A stretch of DNA of 64,000 nt from Mariannaea sp. PMI_226 (taxonomy: Eukaryota; Ascomycota; Sordariomycetes; Hypocreales; Nectriaceae). Shown here in pieces: positions 55,905 to 64,000 of the stretch. Under the pieces are notes generated by a model. That model saw only the letters and a program-made list of their open reading frames with translations. It was not told the DNA's origin and did no database searches. The stretch covers positions 62,001-126,000 of the forward strand of contig JANFOG010000020.1 of the NCBI GenBank assembly GCA_024336345.1. The letters run 5' to 3'. Both the position numbers and the translations under genes were made by a program. The stretch's first letter is position 1. Every line of letters begins with the position of its first letter.

Positions 55905-56460
55905 TTTCGGACGAGGCATCCAGATTTGGCCTAGTCCCACAGTATGCCCATGTTGACTTCCCATGGCTAAGCATGCCAGTACGCAATTCAAGTGATCAGA
56001 ATGGCATTGAAAGCACTGGACAGGAAAACATCATAGATCCTAGTGTTGGTCATTGTTGAGATCTATGGCTTAACGGATCAATGGCTATTCCGATCCATTG
56101 GTGGCTAGGATGTAGATGGCTTCTTGTCAATAGTTCTCGCTAGTTAGGGCTAGTCTTTTTCTCCTTCAATCAACATAATATGCTCATTTTAACAGTCATA
56201 GCATAGGCGATCGGAGAATCTGGGGCCCGTGGCAAGAAATCTGTGACTAACTTAGTGTCACTGCGTCTTCGCCTCAAAAGAGGCATGGACCATCATTGGA
56301 CCAGGATGGGTCTTCTATATCGGTATATGTATATACTAACCTGCTCGCCACCCAGCAGCTGCTCAAATTTGACGGGAAAACCAAAGTTTTATCAACATTC
56401 GATATATGAATACTTGACAATTCGATTTACATGTTCGGCTTGCTTCCACTGATGCGGATA
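55905..56460. other. No supported gene
   Basis: Short frames only; leader of the gene at 56466 lies at the right. Confidence 0.35.
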
Positions 56461-56465
56461 TCATT

Positions 56466-57513
56466 ATGTCTTCAAATATAGTAGAATACTCAAGGAGAGG
56501 CTTGGCCATCGATTCTATCCTCTTCTATATGGACGGAGCTAAAATCCGAAGGCAAATTCCACCATTGAGTTTCAAGGTAGGGCTTCTATCTACTATCACT
56601 TGCACTAACTTACATATCACAGTCGGAAACCTTGCTCATAAGGATTTTCAACTTTGATGGGAATATCTCAAAGAGTTCTGTTTCCATTGATATCGCAAAC
56701 AATGTTGGTATCTGTGTAGACTATTATAACCATGGGCAAATGACGCCACAGCAAGTCTCAACACTATCGGAGAGCTCAATCAAACCTGAAGGATACCATA
56801 AGGATATCCTAAACAGCTTCTACTATTTTGAGGTCAAGCTTCGACGGCAATCGACTACCATGCAAGACACAATAATCCATGGGTTGAAGTTAGTTTACAC
56901 CACCCCCTCAATGTACTGGTCTACATCTTATGTATTCAAATTGGATACCGTAGAGTCAGATGCCGTCCTCTACACTATGGCAAGACTGCATAATCAAAGC
57001 TCTGAGATTTGGGACGAATGCAAGATTGTGCTTTCCACTCGAAAAGTGCTGAACGGTGCTGCACGAACGGCACCTGCGACAAGACTTCAATCAACAGCGG
57101 CGGTTGGCTCTTGGAAACCACACTGCATAATAGGAACAAGTATTACGAAACAGCAACCACCTTGCCCGTGCGTTCGTGGAAAAGTTGGCTTTAGCACAAC
57201 TTGGTACGAAGGCATTGAGTGTCAGAATTACTTCGCAGGAGTCTACTTGCTTCAGCGACCAATCAGATGCGCAAGATTTGAGAAAGTGGCGGCATATCGT
57301 CAAATGAACTATCTGCGCATCGAAGCTAAGCCCGCACCTTTCCTCTTCCCCGGGCCGGTAACGCTTGAGCTAAATAACTACTTCATTGGTTGGACGGAAT
57401 TACGGCAGTATTTTCCAGGGGAAGTGATAATATTCACTTGCATGATGGTGGAAAAATTACACCACAATCTAAATAATGTTAGGGTAGGAGATGGCAGACT
57501 GCTCGGAAAGTAA
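56466..57513 (+). CDS. Hypothetical two-exon protein, 333 aa
   Basis: Exon 56466-56576 and exon 56623-57513 join in phase 0 across a 46-base intron with GTAGGG donor, GCACTAAC branch and TCACAG acceptor. The product has beta-rich segments (ETLLIRIFNFDGNISKSSVS, SIDIANNVGICVDYY, YWSTSYVFKLDTVESDAVLY), a Cys-containing CPCVRGKVGF, and a C-terminal PGPVTLELNNYFIGWTELRQ. There is no signal peptide. The beta-rich pattern might be a lectin-like or other sandwich fold, but I cannot assign a family. AT-rich codon use. Confidence 0.65.
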
Positions 57514-57514
57514 T

Positions 57515-58080
57515 TGTATAAGGCGAGCAGGTAGTCATCAGGGAGGTGTATTATTTACACGGGTAGATTATCCTACAATACGTCGCGCTAATTAACAAGG
57601 CTTTGAAAGGCTTTAAAGCTTTAAAGGCAGTGTGGTTTTAAGGTTCAAGCACGGGCGACGTGCGGGCGCGCCTCCGCAAGGCCGTTGCTCCACGCAGAGA
57701 CAGCTTGGGAATGCATGGGAATAGTAATTTGTAGACTAGCTGCAGAGAGCTCTTTCAATCCTAGCCAATGCTGTTTAATGAGTTCTTGGAGCCCCCACGT
57801 CCTCTTCATGTTAAGGTTAACCGCTAAAATCTATCAACCTGCCAAAAGCGGCAGCGGTCTCTAGAAGGTACGTAAGTAGGTTGCCTGAAGCATCCAAACA
57901 AAGCCTCAAATTCTGGAAAAAAAAACTGCATATGCCTCAATGTACCAAATTAACACAATCTTAAGTCTTATCCAACGTACTGTACCATATACTGTACAAT
58001 ACAACACAATACATACAATTTATTACTTAGCTATATGTGACATACAGAAATGTATCAAAATGGCGTAGAGCTACAAACGG
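57515..58080. other. No supported gene
   Basis: Convergent spacer between two orphan genes; contains a few CTTTAAAG-type palindromes near 57604-57628, no gene. Confidence 0.35.
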
Positions 58081-58082
58081 GC

Positions 58083-58502
58083 TCAGTTCAACTCTAGAAA
58101 GGGCCTAGCTGAGTTTGGGAAGGTTTTATTCTCTTTAATTCGTACATCCGCTTCAGATTTAGGTCGAAGATTGATATAAAAAAGAACTCCATCAACGTCT
58201 CGCATTCTTTCGCGCGTTTTCATAAATGAGCTTAGCTTTTCTGGTCCTAGGGAACCCAGAAAATACTCATTATCATTCCGGGGTCCTTTCGTTGTTCGAG
58301 CATAAATCGTAGCTGCTTGACCTTCCCTGAATTGGATTGCAGGATTCAAAGTTATGGCAACATATTCAATCGGATCCTGGCAGTTATATGGCATTCCATA
58401 AACGAACGTATGGCAGTTCTCATATGCACTCCAATCGGCTATTGGCCGGTCAATGCGCTTTTTTCCAGCTGGTACGATAAAGAAAGGTGATTCAGCTGCC
58501 AT
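58083..58502 (-). CDS. Hypothetical protein, 139 aa
   Basis: Small single-exon frame: AAESPFFIVPAGKKRIDRPI, NCHTFVYGMPYNCQDPIEYV, GVLFYINLRPKSEADVRIKE. Composition looks like a compact folded domain. It lies convergent to the gene at 56466-57513. No family recognised. Confidence 0.5.
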   Translation of the reverse strand: MAAESPFFIVPAGKKRIDRPIADWSAYENCHTFVYGMPYNCQDPIEYVAITLNPAIQFREGQAATIYARTTKGPRNDNEYFLGSLGPEKLSSFMKTRERMRDVDGVLFYINLRPKSEADVRIKENKTFPNSARPFLELN

Positions 58503-58504
58503 TG

Positions 58505-60085
58505 TTAAGTTGGGTAAATTAGAAGCAAGATAAATGGTGTACCGTTTAAGGTCTTTTATACAATTGGAATGGATGAAAATGGCAATTCGACTAATAACGG
58601 ACTCAACTCACCACATTGCACTCTGGAGCTTTCGACCCTCAAGTCAACCCTCAAGTCAATTATGGATCTTCATAATGTCCTTGACCTGGAATGAACCAGA
58701 TCGGCTTCACCGAGACTGTTAGCTCTTACGTCACACTGGGGGAATGCGGCTGCTGCACTACTGCGTTCGATCCAATGCTTGCCCCCGGGCTGAGTGATCA
58801 CCACATCCACAATGATCACCACATGCACAAAGTGGACTTGCATGCCTGATTTGACAATAGGAAACAGAAAAACACCGTGAACAAAGGAAACATCAAGCAA
58901 GGATGCAAGTGAGCTGAGGGTAGTTTACCGACTAAGGTCTTAACTGACCATCCGATTTTCCGACTTCCATCGCCCTATCTCTTGACGCCGGAAGGATGTG
59001 CTGTTGAATATTTGGGCGTCATGGGACCCCCTAGCGTAATACCGGATCATGATAACGATGCCACGGAGAGCCCCGAACTCTCCAGTACATGCCTTGTGAA
59101 TACCGGAGACTGACTACAAACAATCACCCTATCAACAGGCATAGGACTGTATGCCCTTCACAGGTGAGTTAAAAGTCGGTTAGCTCGTCTTTCTGTCGCG
59201 CCCTGTCAAGCAAGTTGGATTCGTGTTGTTCACAGGAGGCCAGAAGTATGGAGTATGTGATTTACTAAATAAATACTTTCTGTCCGTGCAATGAGCCCTA
59301 CGTCATGTATAATTTTTTTTTTTTAATAACATACGTTTTAGTCATGCATGCTGGCTGGGTTGAGATCGTTGAAGTCCTTGGTAGTTTGTCATGAGAACAA
59401 ATTCAGGAGGACCTAACAACCGCGTTTTCATCCTCCTTTCCCCTCCCCTTTCTATCCCCATCTTGGTGTCAAGTTTACCGACCACGACTTATGAAAGATC
59501 AGCAAGCTCTTGGCGGCGCTACTCAGTTGATTCATCGTTGCATAATATGGCTTACAACCCATTGGAGTGTTGGTCGCTGCTCGCTGTTGCCTTTATCCAC
59601 ACAAGGACGCTGCTTGGTTAGGCAAGGCGATAATTAGAACAGAAGTGTAGGTGTAGGGAGGTACGATCGTACTACAATATGACATATTCGGTCTCATCCT
59701 TACTGGATAACGATTTGGACAGTCTTAAGATCGTGCTGTACGAGACTTTCTGGATCTATCTTAGTCAACTCAAACCCAGCGTTCCTTCGGTTTTGTTTCC
59801 CATAACTGTACCACTGATGCCCCCTTGATTTATTGATTCAACGGATACAAAATTTTATCAAAGGAGTATATGATAGATATATTAATGGATTCAGAACGGT
59901 TTGATTAAATGATGTGCTATCCTTTTCAAGGTATACTCTCTGTAGGGTTGTGCCATGAGGAGCAAAACACCTGAGTACACATGTGCAAAGAGGTAGCAGA
60001 TAAAGGGAAGCAGAGGGACCATTTGGAAACACGGGGCGCAGGCTCATTCCGAGCTGAGTGTATGCTCCACCGGGTCTCTTCTCTT
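58505..60085. other. Intergenic, no supported gene
   Basis: Short frames only; a T-rich run lies near 59311-59325. Confidence 0.4.
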
Positions 60086-60090
60086 TGTGA

Positions 60091-60169
60091 GGTACCTACA
60101 GCATCTCAACTTTGTCAGGTACCTACAGCATCTCAACTTTGTTAGGTATCTACAGCATCTCAAACACCA
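60091..60169 (+). repeat. 27-bp tandem repeat, almost three units
   Basis: Two nearly perfect 27-bp units (60091-60117 and 60118-60144) with core CTACAGCATCTCAACTTTGT, then a partial third. The unit is nine codons, so the frames crossing it stay open. Confidence 0.9.
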
Positions 60170-60925
60170 GTTCACAATCAGGACGGATCCCTTTATGCAA
60201 TGTGCATTTGCTTCGAACTTCATTTCAACTAAACTCATGTACCAAGCTCTTGGACACGGTCAGCACGCGTCACTGCACGGCCCCATGTAATCTGTACTCG
60301 CCGCTTGCACACCCTGACCGTGCAAGCTGTCCTGACCCCGATGCTTGATTGCTGGGCTGCGTGCTTCGGCTGCCCGCCCGTAACGATTGGCTCTTGAGAT
60401 TGGGGCCCCTGTATGACCAGACAGGTACACAGGTAAAGGAAAAACCTCATTGAGCTAGCTCGAGGGAACTTCCTTCAGCCGCTTTCCTGGTCGCGTTGCT
60501 CATGCATCCCAGTCTCTCCTTAGGGAGGGGTGAGGATATCGTCGGAGGCAGGGATATCACTATGTATCTTGGCTAGCCGTACTCGACTGTTCTCCACGGA
60601 ATTACTACTGGGAGGCTAGTCTCCACCCTGTCCGCCACTTTTTTTCTTTTTGTTTTAACCACCAACATAGCTCTCTACTACGATGCGCAGCTACGTAGGA
60701 CACTGTCGCCAAATATCATATTGAACACAGGCCATTAAATTAGGCGTGATCCACTGGTGGAAACTGAAGGACAGGGGGGACCAGACGCGTCCTGTTGTGA
60801 CAAGCTTGCCGCAAACACAAAGCAGCCTTTCATTATGCTCGTCACGATTTATGCTCGTGGCAGGTACAACTACATCTTGTTGCTTGTTTGTTGTTGAGCA
60901 GATCCACCCCCCCCCCCCAAATCTC
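60170..60925. other. No supported gene
   Basis: Short frames only; a C run lies at 60907-60918. Confidence 0.35.
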
Positions 60926-60927
60926 AC

Positions 60928-61345
60928 TTAACTTTCGCTAGTAGCAGTACCTAACAACACGCGAAGTAAATGTTCAGCCTGTACACACAATGAGTGCGAG
61001 GCATCCCGTCTACATTGAAGAACAAGGACGCTCCCCTTGAAAGTGATGTTGACGCCGGAGGCCCCAAGTAACTGAACAGTCACAATGCCAAAAGTCCGCC
61101 ATTGTGGTCTAGGAAACATGCACCTGAGCAATGCCTGCACTGCTTTATCTGACACGATCCCATATATTTGAAAACTGCCACTTCCAGGCACACTGCCGGT
61201 CTCAGGATGCGCTTCCGGCACATCTCTTGGATCAACAATTATAATCGGCCACGGGGACTCGTTGTATCTGGTCGAGGAGCCGTTCGAATAATTTGAGCCG
61301 CGTAAGTCGCATCTGCCGCATGTCTTCGGCTAAAGTTTCAGACAT
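60928..61345 (-). pseudogene. Unknown gene with an apparent +1 frameshift
   Basis: From the ATG at 61345 one frame reads MSETLAEDMRQMRLTRLKLF and ERLLDQIQ, an amphipathic helix. The next frame then continues NESPWPIIIVDPRDVPEAHP, SGSFQIYGIVSDKAVQALLR and WRTFGIVTVQLLGASGVNIT, ending at 60928. The switch falls near GTCCCCGTGG (about 61249-61258). No intron of usable length or phase fits. Either a one-base indel, a sequence error or a decayed gene. Family not recognised. Confidence 0.45.
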
Positions 61346-61349
61346 TGAG

Positions 61350-61824
61350 GAGGTCGCTGAGGAGAAGTAGACAACTCGAACTGGTCTTTGCGAATTGTAA
61401 GTTGAAGTGAAAGCTGACTAGCTAGGTAGACTATCTAGGGTAATCACTGTGGTTTTTTGTAATTAGCAATCCTGCTCTATGTAGAAGTTCCCTCTTTGTT
61501 CCCGATCTTGGGGGAAGTCTTGCCCAATAATGAAGTGTTGCAATCTTTCTCTTCTTATCAGGAGAATAATTCGGCGCCCGAACTTCATCATGATAAAAAT
61601 TCATGGAGATAATTGACAGAGAAGACAATAGAGTAAATGATCATAGTGGTGCTGATCGGCGGCTTGGGGAATTACTCGGAACCAAAAGGACCCACTGTAT
61701 TTTACAATGGCGAAGTGGTGTGAATCGGATTATTACTGATCCGGCGAGCTGTCGGCTATCTGCCAGACCACTATGCTATCCGTGCTGGTTGTTTACGACT
61801 AAAAGCGCGAGGGATCATCAATCC

Positions 61825-61856
<32 letters not shown>

Positions 61857-62005
61857 GTTCGATCCTTCACCTTGGGACTTCCAACAACCATTTTCCCACC
61901 CTGAGCTATCTTTCCATTCGCCAACACTCCGCAAAGTTCGTGCCATCACTCTTTTACCTTCCTCCCGTCTTCTGTTCATCTGCGCCTAAAATCCCATACG
62001 CCGTA
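61350..62005. other. Intergenic with an (AATC)n microsatellite
   Basis: A run of CAAT/AATC tetranucleotides lies at about 61818-61855. The last ~100 bases before 62010 are CT-rich (CTTCCTCCCGTCTTC), typical of a fungal promoter/leader. Confidence 0.6.
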
Positions 62006-62009
62006 TATT

Positions 62010-62608
62010 ATGTCTCTATCCAAGAATCCTAACACTTACGACCTTTCCGATTCCGATGTCGATGTCGTCCTTCTTGGCTCAAGACCCGTGCCCCTTTCCC
62101 GACCTACATCACCCTCATTCGCCGTCACTCGTACCGTCCCTTACCAAACCGGTACTGCAAACATGGACAGCTGCAACCTCGCACCATCTACGAGAGGAGA
62201 AACCAGCCACTCTACAACAAAACAAAGCATCCCTTCAGCTCACACAACCCCCAAGCGACGCTCGTACCATCAAGCGTATCTGAAGCAACCCGCCCCAGAG
62301 CCCCCCGAGGTGTATGTGTCCCCGTGGGAACGGTCAAGAAGTGGAAGAAATCCACTATCCCACCCGTCGTTTACGCGCACCTCAATGACAAACGCCATCT
62401 TTGCTTGTGGTACAAAGACGGAACCCCGGCATGTTCGACACGCAAAGCCTCAAACCCTGCGCCAAGACGTTCCATCAGTCTTATCAAAACCCGGCTCAAC
62501 ACGCATTTCAACCATTTCAGGCATTTGCCGCAGCACAAACTTGTAGAAGCCGTATCCCAGCTTTTACAGAACGGTATCACGCCGGTTGCGGAAGGAGGAG
62601 AGATATGA
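62010..62608 (+). pseudogene. Unknown gene with an apparent -1 frameshift
   Basis: Starts MSLSKNPNTYDLSDSDVDVV, a Ser/Asp-rich leader, then Pro/Thr/Ser-rich sequence to about residue 102 (APEPPEVYV). The natural continuation VPVGTVKKWKKSTIPPVVYA and HLNDKRHLCLWYKDGTPAC, then HKLVEAVSQLLQNGITP, is in another frame ending at 62608. The switch falls near GTCCCCGTGG (62321-62330). The only possible intron there would be 29 bases, too short. Probably a frameshifted or mis-sequenced gene; a nuclear protein is possible from composition. Confidence 0.45.
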
Positions 62609-62609
62609 G

Positions 62610-64000
62610 AAAGCCCATCGTATTCGAAGTTCATGCAATGGCTGGACCCATTCCCCAGCTGCTAGACCCTTCCTCTTTTAGCAACTATTGATTTGTTCAG
62701 TTATTGCTCAGATTCGCACCGTACGGTTGATGCCTTGATAAGAACCTCTACGTATCCGAAGCCGCCAAATTGCAATAACGTTTTCTTGGTGCACATACAT
62801 TTAAAGAATCTCTCACGCTCCATTTTTGCCCTCACCCTCCAAAGCTTTTCAGCTGCAGCCTCCTTTCGGGAACAGGTAGAGCTGCCTTTGAGACGATCTC
62901 CTCAAACTTATTGCCCGTACTTGCGTCAGGCGACTTTGACCTCCACTGTGTCAAATTCTGCTGACAAGGGGGCTCATGACAAGCCTCCAGATGCTGGGCT
63001 CTAGGATCGCTAGTCTCCTGCCACCCCGCCTTCGAATCCGCGCTATCTTCCCGACCAACGCCCTCTGCTGTAGACGAGCCTCTATATACATCATCTGGAA
63101 TTCACTGAAGCGACCTCAGGGCTGATATTCGACGTTCTAGCCCCTGAGGAACCGCCTAAGGTGTAGGGCACTGGTGTGCGAAGAAGCGCAAGGGATCACT
63201 ACGCCATGCAGTTTGAGATGCTGAATCTGAAGAGACGAAGGTTACGCGGTTATTGCGATTGATGGTGGCATACTGAATACCCTACCCAAGTTACTATTGT
63301 TGAGTTGAGTGGATAATAAGCTCCACTTCCACTGTTCAAAGCAGTTGATGCGTAACTGTGTGGGGGGACACATGAGTATCTTCCCTTTCGTAGTGCTTGA
63401 CAAATGAAATACGGAAATGACCTTAGGAGCTACCGGCGCATGTCGATGAGTTCCGAACGCTCGTCCGGCTGTATCCTAATGTAGGGGGCTAAGCCACCAT
63501 GAAGACCGAATTCAACATCTTCATGACGAGCCTGCGCACTGTACCAGAGGATTGGGAGTGTCACGGAGAGCCCAGCTCTATGTAGATGGATACTATAGAT
63601 ACCTCAAGCCTCCCACTGTAATATACCCATAGGGTGATCTTAGTAGCCGGTCTCGGCGGCCCCTGTGGGGGGCCCCCGGCCCCTCTTCCCCTATTCAGGG
63701 GGGCGTCTTCAGGGGAAAATCCCTTATATAAACCCCTCATAGGATTAGGTAGTCTGGGGAAGTCACTTATCGTTACACCTACATTCTTGACCCTACGTTC
63801 CGTGACAGTTATGAGCCCGGTGCACCGACCCTTCTAAAGATATCCTTTCCTAGCTATACAGACCACTGTGAGACCGCTAGGGAGGAATTCTGACGGGTCG
63901 GCTGACTTCCAAAAGTACGATCGGTACTAGGCGTCAAGACACTCGATGAGTCCTTCCCCAATTCACGAGCAATCGGGAAGTAAAACACATCACCAAACAC
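62610..64000. other. Right end of window, no supported gene
   Basis: Short frames only. A C/G-rich patch (GGCCCCTGTGGGGGGCCCCC) lies at about 63658-63677 and can form a hairpin. No gene, RNA or repeat family can be supported. Confidence 0.4.

Overview
The window looks like nuclear DNA of a filamentous ascomycete (Pezizomycotina). The evidence is short spliceosomal introns (about 46-78 bases with GT...AG ends and CTAAC/CTGAC-like branch sites) and typical fungal families: 2EXR-domain proteins, F-box proteins, a GH18 chitinase, a cytochrome P450 and a RING-patatin protein. It is a gene-poor, repeat-rich accessory region. Only about twenty genes look convincing, and most of the remaining DNA is transposon-derived or unexplained. 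I cannot name the genus.

Left part (1-20.9 kb). A six-exon patatin-like phospholipase with a RING finger and a degenerate GTPase-like N-terminus runs off the left edge on the minus strand (1-2644). It is followed by two orphan genes and then a nine-exon minus-strand gene (6871-8009). That gene is made largely of 12-42 base exons, and all eight of its introns are in phase 2. Next come a weakly MADS-like gene (10852-12202) with an 18-bp minisatellite just downstream, two 2EXR-domain genes (12549-13313 and 16635-17363), an orphan (17898-18662) and a complete four-exon secreted GH18 chitinase (19510-20949).

Repeat belt (21.2-28.9 kb). A tRNA-Ile-like, SINE-type repeat has been split by a 503-bp hAT-like element with an 8-bp target duplication. 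The belt also has direct repeats, a 1.4-kb tandem array with higher-order (about 247 bp) organisation, and several copies of a TA-flanked MITE family. One MITE copy lies just upstream of the P450 gene (29015-30625).

Middle (29-41 kb). P450, an F-box/ankyrin-like gene (32942-34279), a four-exon F-box gene (35757-37744), and a three-exon unknown gene (39363-41107).

Right part (42-64 kb). A nearly complete Tad1-like LINE (about 41980-46319) carries endonuclease, reverse transcriptase and RNase H, with one frameshift before RNase H. A decayed second copy lies at 51.0-52.1 kb. Around them are an unknown conserved-looking gene (47523-48878), a run of small AT-rich orphan genes (52.5-58.5 kb) and two genes with apparent single-base frameshifts (60.9-61.3 and 62.0-62.6 kb). 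The long open LINE frame suggests that repeat-induced point mutation is weak or absent here, or that the insertion is young.
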